A stretch of DNA of 46,034 bases from Ramlibacter sp. WS9 (GCF_003797765.1 NZ_RKMB01000036.1:1-46034), one strand, 5' to 3'; numbered from the stretch's first letter, positions 32,278-40,723 are shown. Program-made: numbers and translations. The notes: generated by a model not told the origin, from the sequence alone.

Positions 32278-32766
32278 TCAGGCCACCCGAACTTCGTCGC
32301 CAACGCCGATCGCCCCGCTCTCCAAAATGCGCGCCGTCATGCCGCCATGCCCGCGCATCGCGGCATAGGCGCCAGGGCCCACCTCTTCTTCCATCCGCGA
32401 ACAGGGCGCGCACGGCCCGACGATCTCCAGCAGCGCGCCACCCACGCGCACGCGCGCATTGCGCAGCGCGAGGAGGTTGATACCCGACACCACCAGGTTG
32501 CGGCGCAAACGAATCGGGTCGACCGCCTCGACGCGAGCGAGCTGCGCGATCACCGGCAGATGCTCGGCCTGGATCAGCGTGACCTGCCGCGTCGAGAGTT
32601 CCGCCTCGCCGCGCTGACCCAGCCGGTCATCGGCCAGGCCGATGCCGGCGAGCGCCTCAGTCGCGTCGATGCTGCGCGCCGGATCGCGCGGCTTCCCACG
32701 CACGATGATGGCCTCGACACGTCCGACGATGGACGGCGGGGCATTGAGGTCGCGAATGGTTTTCAT
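32278..32766 (-). CDS. MOSC-domain protein
   Basis: 162 residues. The MOSC fold (molybdenum-cofactor sulfurase C-terminal type) is clear: VGRVEAIIVRG at the start, GIGLADDRLG, LLALRNARVRVGGALLEI and the conserved Cys stretch GPCAPCSRMEE, ending in GGMTARILESGAIGVGD. These proteins are expected to bind or sulfurylate Mo-cofactor, and several detoxify N-hydroxylated compounds. ATG 32766 was chosen (an in-frame ATG 24 codons upstream is the start of the GST-type leader). The sequence directly upstream is a GST 5' remnant (32799-32850). Confidence 0.88.
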   Translation of the reverse strand: MKTIRDLNAPPSIVGRVEAIIVRGKPRDPARSIDATEALAGIGLADDRLGQRGEAELSTRQVTLIQAEHLPVIAQLARVEAVDPIRLRRNLVVSGINLLALRNARVRVGGALLEIVGPCAPCSRMEEEVGPGAYAAMRGHGGMTARILESGAIGVGDEVRVA

Positions 32767-32798
32767 CGTTGTGCATTCTGCGGAAGTGGCGCGCGCTC

Positions 32799-32850
32799 GT
32801 AGTGGAGCTGGAGCGTCAGCCATTCTAGGGTTGCGCACTGGCGCACCAAG
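32799..32850 (-). pseudogene. GST 5'-end remnant upstream of MOSC gene
   Basis: Plus-strand order: GTAGTGGAGCTGGAGC, then a changed start (ACG instead of ATG), then the conserved upstream tract ATTCTAGGGTTGCGCACTGG. It equals the first codons plus 5' flank of the intact GST at 23998, but the body has been replaced by the MOSC gene. Same orientation as the intact copy. Confidence 0.8.
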
Positions 32851-33008
32851 TGTTGACGATGCCCCAATGCCTTTCGGCCTTGAAGCGTAGCGGTGACGGA
32901 ATACACCTTGGGCTCAGGCGCGTACAGCTTGAAGTGCATCGCCTGCCCGCAATAGGGCCCGATGCCAGTGGCCACGAACATCGGCACGAACACATCTGTG
33001 CCCGATCG
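32851..33008 (-). pseudogene. GST internal fragment
   Basis: The segment starting TGTTGACGATGCCCC matches plus-strand 23581-23740 of the intact GST, with several single-base indels that break the frame. Its minus-strand reading ends in a sequence like HWGIVNTW (intact: RHWGIVNSQ) and starts at ADRAQMCS (intact: AERAQMYS). It joins the IS256-type fragment directly at 33008/33009. The order is rearranged relative to the intact gene (start remnant left, internal part right), so at least two GST copies were involved. Confidence 0.85.
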
Positions 33009-33560
33009 GCGCCTCCCTCAGCGGCCTCGATCCACAGGCCCAGGAAGTCGCGGTTGCCGTCGGCGCTGCTGATGAACTCTACAGAAACATCCGTGCCATA
33101 GGGCTCCAGCAGAATGCCCTCGCTCTCGTGCCTGGTCATGCCCCGCGCATCTACGGGTTGATGATCTCATGGAAGCCGGTCGACCGCCGCCCGTGTTTGG
33201 GAACGAGCATCGGCACGAAGCTGACGTCGCGATCGCGTGGCAATTCGATGCGAACCGGCCGTCCGCCGGTGAGTAAGAACGGTCTTGCCGGCACTGCCGT
33301 GGAGCTGGTTGGCTGCAGGTTCGGGCTTGGCCCCGCCGGCCGGGTAGCCCAGGTGGCGGCCCGGCCGGCGCCCATGGCGCGCTCGATAAATGCTTTCCAG
33401 AAAGCCATGGAAACCGCATTCACGGCCTCCCCGGTCATTGGCCTCGTCACGAACTGACCAAGTAGTTCCATTGACATCGTGGGCCGCGCCGCACTCTTGG
33501 CCGCAATGGCCGAGTTCTTGAACTTCGTCTTGTCTCAAACGCAAAATTCAGGACAGGCGC
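33009..33560 (-). mobile_element. IS256-family transposase remnant with internal deletion and frameshifts
   Basis: The minus strand spells the N-terminal half of an IS256-type transposase across three frames: KTKFKNSAIAAKSAA, MELLGQFVTRPMTGEAVNAV, then LGYPAGGAKPEPAANQ, RIELPRDRDVSFVPMLVPKH, GRRSTGFHEIINP, then MTRHESEGILLEPYGTDVS, VEFISS. It jumps to ADGNRDFLGLWIEAAEGG, which is a later part of the same protein, so an internal deletion of about 45 residues is present. The plus-strand end TCAAACGCAAAATTCAGGACAGG (33536-33558) may be the right terminal inverted repeat. It is dead: stops, frameshifts and missing catalytic parts. It is fused to the GST fragment at 33008. Confidence 0.75.
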
Positions 33561-33754
33561 AAGTAAGCAACCCCTAGCGCTTACCCCGCCAGCAACCGCG
33601 TGGTCTGCGGAATATCGCTTCTGTCTCTCCTCAAATCGGATGAGGCAGGCTCCGACCGCCAAAGCCACAATCCCCATTGTGAGACTGGTATGGGCAAATC
33701 CGCCAGTCAAAAGCGGACGGCTCAATCGGCCGAGCCGAGATTTTCTAGCGCGCC
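33561..33754. other. Non-coding gap between IS remnant and island
   Basis: A minus-strand frame of about 90 codons crosses this gap into the IS remnant. It has a membrane-like stretch (SLTMGIVALAVGACLIRF) but no start signal or family match, so it may be a broken gene. Nothing else recognisable. Confidence 0.35.
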
Positions 33755-33772
33755 ATTGATCGTGTGATCAAT
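33755..33772. promoter_or_regulatory. Palindrome upstream of 33826, possible operator
   Basis: ATTGATC-GTGT-GATCAAT, a perfect 7-base dyad, about 55 bases upstream of the hydrolase start. A weak promoter may follow (TTGACG at 33785-33790 with TTTAAG 16 bases on). The function is inferred. Confidence 0.35.
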
Positions 33773-33825
33773 TCTCAAAAGGTGTTGACGTACATCCACT
33801 ATCAGCTTTAAGGTCGAGAGGGTCG

Positions 33826-34431
33826 ATGATCAAAATTCTGTCGGTAGACTTTCAGCGCGAGTTTTCAGCACTAGGCGGGCGCTTCTACAAGCCTCGTGGA
33901 TGTACGAGCTTTTTTCACCAGAAAATCGTCCCGCTTCTCAGGGCGAGAAATGAGCAACTTGCGGAGATCATTTCTGATTACCGACTTCATCGGCCATCAG
34001 AGACAGAGGCGTACTGTGTTCCAGGTACTTGGGGATTCGAGTCAGAGGTCCCTATCGATCTGGTCGGTGGTCGCCGGTGGATCAAGTCTATGAACTCCCC
34101 CTCGTGGACGCGGGCCCATGCCGGAGATCCTACAAGAAGCCCCGGGGATCCATACTGCGCGCCTTCAGAATTTGGAGAATGGCTGACAGAAACAATCGGG
34201 CCGCCTGCGGTGGATGGCAAGATAATTTTGATCGGCCTCACATTGGATTGCTGTGTTCTATCTACCGCGCAAGAACTTTACTATAGAGGTTATCGGGTGA
34301 ATTATTTGGCGGAGGGCGTCGATACTTACAACGGCACGCCGGAAGAGAAGGAGTCACTGTTCCAAACGCCACTTTCAATGTGGGGGAAAGTGTTGAGATG
34401 GTCAGATCTTTCCCAGGTACTCGCCACATGA
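33826..34431 (+). CDS. Isochorismatase-like cysteine hydrolase
   Basis: 201 residues. The family triad is visible: Asp8 in LSVDFQREF, Lys87 in RRWIKSMNSPSW, and Cys143 in IGLTLDCCVLSTAQELYYRGYRV. Cysteine hydrolases of this fold include nicotinamidases and ureidoacrylate or isochorismate hydrolases. Which substrate applies is unknown. The segment between 20 and 110 has an unusual RGCTSFFHQKIVPLL stretch. ATG 33826 follows GAGAGGG. GC is noticeably lower (about half) than in the flanking genes. First gene of the 33.8-37.3 kb island. Its gap to the next gene is 70 bases. Confidence 0.72.
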   Translation: MIKILSVDFQREFSALGGRFYKPRGCTSFFHQKIVPLLRARNEQLAEIISDYRLHRPSETEAYCVPGTWGFESEVPIDLVGGRRWIKSMNSPSWTRAHAGDPTRSPGDPYCAPSEFGEWLTETIGPPAVDGKIILIGLTLDCCVLSTAQELYYRGYRVNYLAEGVDTYNGTPEEKESLFQTPLSMWGKVLRWSDLSQVLAT

Positions 34432-34501
34432 GCTCCTTGGAGCCCTGCGACCACTCATCCACTCGCTGCTTCGCCTGGAGTTCTTAATAGACATTAATCG
34501 T

Positions 34502-35365
34502 ATGAAGTCATTGAAACCGACCCAACCACGCAAAGCTCCTTGGTATGCAGTTGCATTTGGCGCGTTGCTCGTGGCAGGAGCTCTTTTTTTAGTGATGCAT
34601 GGGTATGAATCTCCACGCGAGGTTCGGGGCACAAATGGCCAGCTGGTTGGCACTCTTCCAAGAAGTCTGTGGTGGGCGATAACCGAGCATGTAATAACGG
34701 GCTTGGTATTGCTCGCAATTTGGCACTCAGTGTATGAATGGTTTCTCAAGAAGGACGCCCGAGATGCGTTGGAACATGATCTGGCTGCCGTATACGAAAA
34801 ACTGGTCAGAGATATGGGGATTTCAGTTGCCCACACCGCCCTTACACGCAATGCGTCTGGCATTGGCCTGGATGATATCTATCAACAGGAATTCACAAAG
34901 CCATACACCAAAGACCTGATCCTGAACTCATCCAAGCTCACTATCGCATTTGGAAGCGGCGAAGCCTGGATAGCGAGACACGGCTACTCCTTGCAGAAGC
35001 GTTTCTCAGACCCCACCAAGATCACAGACGTATTCTGCGTGCACCCGGATTCGACGATCGTTCCAGCTATTGCCGCGAAACTCGGGCTTACCTCAATTCA
35101 GTATCAAGACAATATCAAAAGGTCGATCGATAAGTTAAAGCGCCTTAACAACGATGTTTCAAAGCTAGTGATCTATGGTCATAGTTTCATCGATTGCAAT
35201 TTTGTCTGCATTGGTGACGGAGGTGGGCTGTTCGTTCCGAAATTCTTCCTAACTGGAAGTGGCCTCGCACCAGTTTTTGAACTGAAGAACGTCGGACAAT
35301 CCTCATTCTTGTACACACTCAAGTCGGACATTGAGTTGCTCAAGTCAAAGGCAACTAAGCTCTAG
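34502..35365 (+). CDS. Two-TM protein with soluble C-terminal domain
   Basis: 287 residues. Two membrane segments (about 14-33 and 57-79), a short extracytoplasmic loop, and a 200-residue cytoplasmic domain. That domain starts with DALEHDLAAVYEKLV and contains NSSKLTIAFGSGEAWIARHG and FCVHPDSTIVPAIAAKLG. It reads as a small alpha/beta fold of a type seen in membrane-linked effectors or receptors. I do not recognise a family, and the resemblance to a phospholipase-D-like lobe is only an impression. Lower GC than the genome average. It lies between a cysteine hydrolase and an unknown gene, all on the plus strand, suggesting one functional unit. Confidence 0.6.
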   Translation: MKSLKPTQPRKAPWYAVAFGALLVAGALFLVMHGYESPREVRGTNGQLVGTLPRSLWWAITEHVITGLVLLAIWHSVYEWFLKKDARDALEHDLAAVYEKLVRDMGISVAHTALTRNASGIGLDDIYQQEFTKPYTKDLILNSSKLTIAFGSGEAWIARHGYSLQKRFSDPTKITDVFCVHPDSTIVPAIAAKLGLTSIQYQDNIKRSIDKLKRLNNDVSKLVIYGHSFIDCNFVCIGDGGGLFVPKFFLTGSGLAPVFELKNVGQSSFLYTLKSDIELLKSKATKL

Positions 35366-35414
35366 TTCTCTATCGCATGTGCAGGCTTTTTGACACCCGT
35401 CTGTTTGGCGCACG

Positions 35415-36197
35415 ATGACCGACGATGATCTGAAAGAGGATGTGGTCCGCGCCTTCATTCTCGCTATTAGTTTGGAACCGTTCGCGGACAAACCCGGCTG
35501 CACGACGAGATATGTGGATTCCTCGCCGGGCACAAAGCTCGAATACTTCATCGTGGGAGCCACCAATAGTGCTTGGCCGCTCCTTTCCCTGGTAAATAGG
35601 GTACTGCACGAAAGGGCCCAACCCGATTGTGTGTTTGATGCTGCATATCTTGCACAGCTCGCAAGTCCCAGGAATCGCGGTGGCGGAAAGCTCAACTACG
35701 CGCAAATTCTGATGCTGCTTCCCATCATCCTCGCTCAGTGCCTGCTGCATCTAGAGGGTCGATGGCCATGTGAGATATCTGAATTGTTTCTGCGCGTGTC
35801 GCAGGCAATGCGCGCAACGACGCGACTTGACGTCGGCCAACTCCAAAAACTGGTTGATTTGTCGACCAAGTTGTCTGAGGCCCACCATGGGCGCCTTGGA
35901 ACAGAACGCCGCCAACTGCGCCCGCATTTTAGTGGCGAGAACATTCTGGAGGCCGTTAAGGCGGAAGAGTTTTCCCACACGATGATGGCCACTGAAATCA
36001 GCGATGGCTATCCAGTTTGCCAACGCGTCTACGCGGCATTGTCCAGTACCAACGAGGGTGGCCTGATCCGCAAAAGCGAAGCAGTCTACAAGGATTTTCT
36101 TCCAGAGTTAAAGCGTCCTGACATCACAGCGGACTGCCTTGTCGTGGCGTTTTATTTGATGCTCGTTCTGGATAAGAGAGCTGTGCATTTTCCATGA
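35415..36197 (+). CDS. Hypothetical protein of island (CitG-like helical?)
   Basis: 260 residues, predominantly helical (ILMLLPIILAQCLLHLEGRW, QLQKLVDLSTKLSEAHHGRL, DCLVVAFYLMLVLDKRAVHF). No signal or certain membrane anchor. The architecture recalls all-helical phosphotransferases such as triphosphoribosyl-dephospho-CoA synthases, but the key motifs are not convincing, so I leave it unassigned. The stop overlaps the next start by ATGA, which argues for a shared function with the nucleotidyltransferase-like gene. Confidence 0.55.
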   Translation: MTDDDLKEDVVRAFILAISLEPFADKPGCTTRYVDSSPGTKLEYFIVGATNSAWPLLSLVNRVLHERAQPDCVFDAAYLAQLASPRNRGGGKLNYAQILMLLPIILAQCLLHLEGRWPCEISELFLRVSQAMRATTRLDVGQLQKLVDLSTKLSEAHHGRLGTERRQLRPHFSGENILEAVKAEEFSHTMMATEISDGYPVCQRVYAALSSTNEGGLIRKSEAVYKDFLPELKRPDITADCLVVAFYLMLVLDKRAVHFP

Positions 36198-37336
36198 CAG
36201 GACACCAATCACCAAGCTCGACAGTGTTGGCCTCCGTTGAATCGAAGCTTTCTGAGTCAGTCGACGAGGATTGTATTGAGCAGGTTGTATTTCGTCGCGA
36301 TCGCTTTTGTGAGTGGCCCTTCTTCAAAGCTTTCGACGATTCTGTTGGGGATTTTTTGAACAGAAGCGAGTACCGCCACCAGAGCCATTCTTATGTTATT
36401 TGGGGCGGAGTGGCGAGTGACGTGCTGCTGGGCGTTTTTGGAGCCAGTGTTGAGCACTACTCGCTTCACGACATTGAGTTCTTTTTTGTTTGCGACGGCC
36501 ACATTGCAACGGACAATGCAATCACTTCCGCCTTTAATAGTGAAGTGTCGACCGATCCACGATTTCTGCTTGAATTAGGTGGAGGTTCGATAGTCCAGCG
36601 ATTGGGCTACATATCAGTCCTAGAGTTTCAACGGCAACGCGCTCTTAGGAGAGACGGTGATTTGTTTCTCAACAGCGTTGCGCTGGCAGTCGACAGAAAG
36701 TTGAACTCCGTCATCGTAAGTGCGCCCCGAGGGACCATTGAATCGATTGGCCGTGCAACACTGTTGGTGAAGGATTCAGCCGACATCTCGTCTGCCTCAA
36801 GCGCGTCAAGGCGAATATGCCGGAACGTTTCAAAAGCAATTCGTTACGAGCGGGTGGCAGCATTGCATGCGGGGCCCGACTTGACGGCAAGCATTGCGCA
36901 ATTGGTGCGTTTGTATTGCAAACACGCGGACGACCACACCTGGAATCACACTGCCGCGTTAACGAGTTTTTTCCCGTCCGATTGGATCTTGGGGGGCCGC
37001 CTCACTAGCGCACAAGAGAGAAAGACCTGGCTGTGGACCAGAACTCTTTCGGAGGTATCAAAGCGTCTGGCTGGCTTGAGCGGATGCAGCAGCCTTGACT
37101 TCTTAGCGTTCAAAAAGTGCGTACTAACGTACCTTGAAGAACTTTCCGGTCATCCATTGATGCTTGCAGTAAGGCAAAATCTTCTGGAGACAGGTTGGTG
37201 TGAAATCGAAGTTGACGCAGAAATCATCAAAGGCTTTTTCACTGACTTTCAGCGTTATCAAAAACCTTTTGCCGAAACGCTCCGCACGATGTATTCGCCG
37301 CTCGCGCGGCGGGCGTCCAGCAACCCAGAGACTTGA
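36194..37336 (+). CDS. Nucleotidyltransferase-like protein with GST-derived C-terminus
   Basis: 380 residues. The N-terminal third has a pattern like a nucleotidyltransferase fold: YVIWGGVASDVLLG (Gly71-Gly72), then LHDIEFFFVCD (Asp93 and Glu95). The spacing between motifs is compatible with the family, but a clear catalytic triad is not proven. The C-terminal tail (TMYSPLARRASSNPET) is encoded by sequence antisense to a GST remnant, so the original end of the gene was lost or replaced when the island joined the GST fragment at about 37300. It overlaps the upstream gene by ATGA. Confidence 0.6.
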   Translation: MTGHQSPSSTVLASVESKLSESVDEDCIEQVVFRRDRFCEWPFFKAFDDSVGDFLNRSEYRHQSHSYVIWGGVASDVLLGVFGASVEHYSLHDIEFFFVCDGHIATDNAITSAFNSEVSTDPRFLLELGGGSIVQRLGYISVLEFQRQRALRRDGDLFLNSVALAVDRKLNSVIVSAPRGTIESIGRATLLVKDSADISSASSASRRICRNVSKAIRYERVAALHAGPDLTASIAQLVRLYCKHADDHTWNHTAALTSFFPSDWILGGRLTSAQERKTWLWTRTLSEVSKRLAGLSGCSSLDFLAFKKCVLTYLEELSGHPLMLAVRQNLLETGWCEIEVDAEIIKGFFTDFQRYQKPFAETLRTMYSPLARRASSNPET

Positions 37337-37634
37337 TGACCACTGCTATCTCTGCAGCACCCACCCTCTGCTCGCCTATCAGCCGCGGGATGAGGCGCAA
37401 CCGGCCCCACACCGCCTTGTTCCACCAGCGTGTAGTTGTCGCCCAGCAGAACACGGGTACTGTAGCCGCCGCCTTCGATCGCTGCCGCGGATCCCTCGAA
37501 CTCCCTCTCCCATCGTCTGCTCGTTGGCGTTGATTGGTGGGGAAAATTCGACGACCACAACTGGGGACTATTGGCAGACTGACAGGAGCTGGACCATCAA
37601 CCATTCTAGGGTTGCGCAACGGCGCGCCCAGCGG
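37300..37634 (-). pseudogene. GST remnant at the right edge of the island
   Basis: On the minus strand two frames together carry pieces of the GST C-domain (VLLGDNYTLVEQGG and AVWGRLRLIPRLIGEQ; intact: MLGDTYTLVDMAVWGW and RLIPRLMGEQ). Towards 37584-37634 the GST 5' end follows (ATGGTCCAGCTCCTG) with the conserved flank ATTCTAGGGTTGCGCAACGG. The middle of the gene is missing or highly decayed. It has the same orientation as the intact GST, and the second such remnant on the other side of the island lies at 32799-33008. Confidence 0.82.
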
Positions 37635-37664
37635 CAAAGTGCGTGGCTGATGGAGGGACTAACC

Positions 37665-38639
37665 ATGACGCGTCTCTTAACCCAGTGGCTCTGCATCGGC
37701 CTATTCGCCATGGCCATCACGGCAACCGCTGCCGCCCCACCCCCACCCGCCTACAACGAAGCCCTGGAACTGATCCACGCCTTCAGCGGCTCCGGCGACG
37801 AACTCCAGAAGGCAAGGCAAATCGCCGACGGACTGATGAAGTCCGACCCGAAATCCGGCTATTCCCAAGTGCTCCACGCCGAAGCGCTATCGACGTGGAG
37901 GCTCGACCAAAAAGGCCAGCCGGCGGACATACGCGACCAAGTGCTGGCTTTGGCCGACGAGGCGATCAAGCTCAACCCGAACCTGGCCCAGGCCCACGTC
38001 GCCAAGGCGCGGGCACTGGTGCGGTCGTCACTGCACGAGCGAGCCAATGCCTCCATTGACGCTGCACTGAAACTCGAGCCAAACCTGAGCGGCGCCCTCT
38101 TCCTGCGCGCCCAGATCTTCCGCAGAACCGGGGCCATCAGCGAGGCGGAAACCTGGCACAAGAAGTTCATCGACTCGACGCCCCATGCGGCGCGCAAGGC
38201 CAACGGCTACGGCTGGCTCGGCACCATGTACGAAGAAGCGGGCGCGAAAGACCCGGCCCAACGGGCGGCGTGGACGGCGAAGGCGAGAACAGCGTATGAA
38301 AACGAGATCCGCCTCGCGCCGGACGGCGCCTGGAGGAACCTGAACTTCGCCGTTTTCCTGAATGACCATGCCGCGGACTTCGACGCGGCGGAACGCTATG
38401 CGCAGAAGGCGCTGAGCATGAAGGAGGCGCCGAAGGCACGGTATCACTGGGCTGCGGCGAAGTATCAGAAGCTGGGGGTGGATGCGGCCAAGCTGCAGGG
38501 GCCGAAGCTGGTGGAGGCGGTGGATGGGATTGCGAAGGCGACGCGGGTGCCGTTGGCGGAGGCGGTCAAGTTCGAGGAGTTCTCGGGGGTGGTGCGGGGG
38601 CGGCTTAAGGAGCTTCAGGGACGGTTGCCGCGGCCGTAG
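37665..38639 (+). CDS. TPR-repeat secreted protein
   Basis: 324 residues from ATG 37665, which has GGAGGGACTAACC upstream. A start at 37650 is also possible. Signal peptide (LLTQWLCIGLFAMAITATAAA), then tetratricopeptide repeats (for example LALADEAIKLNPNLAQAHVAKARALV and the following ANASIDAALKLEPNLSGALFLRAQIFRRTG). TPR proteins in the periplasm scaffold other proteins. The earlier frame to 37200 is only a shadow across the GST remnant. High GC, in contrast to the island before it, so the native genome resumes here. Confidence 0.82.
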   Translation: MTRLLTQWLCIGLFAMAITATAAAPPPPAYNEALELIHAFSGSGDELQKARQIADGLMKSDPKSGYSQVLHAEALSTWRLDQKGQPADIRDQVLALADEAIKLNPNLAQAHVAKARALVRSSLHERANASIDAALKLEPNLSGALFLRAQIFRRTGAISEAETWHKKFIDSTPHAARKANGYGWLGTMYEEAGAKDPAQRAAWTAKARTAYENEIRLAPDGAWRNLNFAVFLNDHAADFDAAERYAQKALSMKEAPKARYHWAAAKYQKLGVDAAKLQGPKLVEAVDGIAKATRVPLAEAVKFEEFSGVVRGRLKELQGRLPRP

Positions 38640-38772
38640 GGCAGAAAGGCAACACACCTGTGGCCGGACGCGCCCGTTTGCTGCCTCTCAAGCTGTTGAT
38701 CACGCCCTTCCAAAAGCGCGCGGGGCGGAGGAGCCGATGCGCATGTCGTGGATTCAGCTGGACGGTTGATGC

Positions 38773-39687
38773 TCAGCTAAGTGCCGGCATGGGAGTCAAC
38801 GGCCCCAACTCCCGAAAAAGCACGCTAGCTCGCTCCACCAACGCTTTGATATCTGGATCAATTCGAAGCCCGCGTCCAATCTCGCTTCTTGTGCCTCGGA
38901 CGATAGCTTGGACGTCGCTTCGCAATCGGTCGACCGTTACGCTCCCATCCTGAAAAGTGGGGGGCCAAGCCTTGCGTCTGAACTGATAGTTGATTTCGTT
39001 GCGAAGAGCAGACATCCATCCCACCTCGCGGCTCAGTTTTCCCGGCTCTCCAAGCCATTTCCGAAGGTCTTCAATGCTAAGCAGTGCCGCTGATCGCGCG
39101 ATAGGAGCGAAAGGCCTCGCAGCTCCACTTCCCGTGCTCACATCTTGTGCAATTGTGATTAGGCAGTTGTCCGCGTATCGCCAAAAGCCTTCGTGGACTC
39201 CACGCACTCTCTGCTTCCTAAGTTCGACCTGAGTTGGAGCACCCAGTGTCACGGTCATTCCATACACGCCAGCCTCAAGCCGAACGGGACTGAGCGCTGC
39301 GTTCAGTATCGCAACATCATCAGCGCCAAGGTAGATGTACCCATTGCCGAACGCGCGGAGAAATCCCATCACCACATAAAAGCTACAGTAGTACGCCGAA
39401 ACGGAGGCCCACGCAATTGATCTCGCGTCGTAGCACGAAGCGGATCGGGGAATGACGCTTTCTCGCGCGGCCCAAAAAAACCGATCAGCATCTGCACCAT
39501 TCGAAAATGCCCACGACTCGTCCACGGCGTCAAAAACAATCGAGTTCGCCGTGCTGCTGGAAACATAGTAACTACCACCCGCCCTGAGCCACTCCCGAAT
39601 TCCAGCGGTCACGGCAGTCTCGGACGGCGCGAATCGGCGTCGAGCCTCCTGTGCAATTGCAAACAATTCAGGCTGGACAACAGCCAT
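38773..39687 (-). CDS. Possible HEPN-like protein, last gene of DGQHR/Hsp70 operon
   Basis: About 304 residues. Mainly helical, with a central segment RSIAWASVSAYYCSFYVVMG and a C-terminal stretch MSALRNEINYQFRRKAW whose R-N-x-x-x-Y order recalls HEPN-type RNases (Rx4-6H), though the usual His is a Tyr here. The ATG at 39687 overlaps the DGQHR stop in TGATG, and a GTG one codon upstream is possible. No signal peptide. If it is HEPN-like it would be the RNase effector of the unit, but this is inference, as no homology can be checked here. Confidence 0.6.
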   Translation of the reverse strand: MAVVQPELFAIAQEARRRFAPSETAVTAGIREWLRAGGSYYVSSSTANSIVFDAVDESWAFSNGADADRFFWAARESVIPRSASCYDARSIAWASVSAYYCSFYVVMGFLRAFGNGYIYLGADDVAILNAALSPVRLEAGVYGMTVTLGAPTQVELRKQRVRGVHEGFWRYADNCLITIAQDVSTGSGAARPFAPIARSAALLSIEDLRKWLGEPGKLSREVGWMSALRNEINYQFRRKAWPPTFQDGSVTVDRLRSDVQAIVRGTRSEIGRGLRIDPDIKALVERASVLFRELGPLTPMPALS

Positions 39688-40661
39688 CACAAGAGCACTT
39701 CGGCATCTAGTTTTTTCAAGAGTTTTTCACTAAGGGCTTTGAATGAGGTACCGGGCTCAGTGAACAGCTTGCGCGTGCGGTGAAATATTGGACTCATCGC
39801 CGCGTAAAAGTCAGAGTCGTCAAACTCATCCCCCTTGCGATCGATGACTACACGCGCTACGCGCGGGAAAATATCGACCAGTGCCTTAAATACCGTGGGT
39901 TCGGCAAACGTTTCCGATATCTGGCGTTCGCCAAGGTGTTGGCGCACAGCCGCAAGAAACGCGTTGAGCGTACTGAACACTGACGCAGAGTCCTGCTGGC
40001 TAAATTTGCTCAGGGCTGGACGAACGGCCGTGTTGAATGTGACACGCGAGATCTTCCCCTGCTGCTTCTCCGCGGGACTCAACCAGCCTTGGAGTACGCT
40101 GTCCGGATTCGTATTGAACTCGTCGAAGAGTTGGCCGAGAAGTTTCTCTCCCGGGGTTTCGTACGAAGCGAGACGCTTTATGTCCAGCAACAGCTCATTC
40201 GAGACAGGCCGTTGTTTGGTGTTTATGTCGATGAACAGTTTGACCTCCTGTTCACGAGTTAACCCGTTATAAATTACGACAGGTACGCGCATCGATGTCT
40301 TTGCCAGCGAGTAGCCGTAAACGCGGTGCTGTCCATCCAACACTAAGAAAGCCTGCGGATTCTGGCTGAATCGAACAGTCTTGCCTCTGCCCGTCACAGA
40401 AAACTTGGCCTCTGGTTGCGCTGAAAGAATGACAGCACTTGGGATAGTTCCCAAGCCTTCATCAACGTAGGCGGCAATCTCCTTCGCTCGCTTCTTGTCG
40501 AGCCTACGTTGGAAGCCCTCTTGTGGATTGTCGAAGCGGTTGCTGACATAGCAACACGTTGCCAGAACATCGCTGGGCATCGTCAATGTGTAGAAGCGCC
40601 ACTTGCCCTGCGTAATTAGGCTAACTGCATATGCCTTTTCTTCAGCCGTCCTTTTTGCCAT
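39687..40661 (-). CDS. DGQHR-domain protein (DndB-like)
   Basis: 324 residues. The DGQHR motif (VLDGQHRVYGYSLA, residues 107-120) is the signature of a family that includes DndB and the DpdB proteins of DNA-modification systems. Upstream, NRFDNPQEGFQRRLDKKRAKEI, and downstream, FIDINTKQRPVSNELLLDI, are the other conserved blocks. DndB is a DNA-binding regulator or modifier, and others are linked to phage defence. Start ATG 40661 behind CTGGGGGAGAAACTG. It follows the Hsp70-like ATPase gene by 62 bases and overlaps the HEPN-like gene by 1 base. Confidence 0.88.
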   Translation of the reverse strand: MAKRTAEEKAYAVSLITQGKWRFYTLTMPSDVLATCCYVSNRFDNPQEGFQRRLDKKRAKEIAAYVDEGLGTIPSAVILSAQPEAKFSVTGRGKTVRFSQNPQAFLVLDGQHRVYGYSLAKTSMRVPVVIYNGLTREQEVKLFIDINTKQRPVSNELLLDIKRLASYETPGEKLLGQLFDEFNTNPDSVLQGWLSPAEKQQGKISRVTFNTAVRPALSKFSQQDSASVFSTLNAFLAAVRQHLGERQISETFAEPTVFKALVDIFPRVARVVIDRKGDEFDDSDFYAAMSPIFHRTRKLFTEPGTSFKALSEKLLKKLDAEVLL

Positions 40662-40723
40662 CAGTTTCTCCCCCAGGATTGACCCACATAATTAACACGG
40701 ACGCTCGCGCCGTTTCGAGAAGG

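Noticed and set aside
33447..33725. Minus-strand ORF with membrane-like stretch across the IS end
   Set aside because: It runs into the dead IS256 remnant and has no start signal or motif. Listed only as part of a non-coding gap.
37200..37664. N-terminal extension of the TPR gene to 37200
   Set aside because: The extension crosses the GST remnant and the end of another gene, and the signal peptide and ribosome binding site fit ATG 37665.
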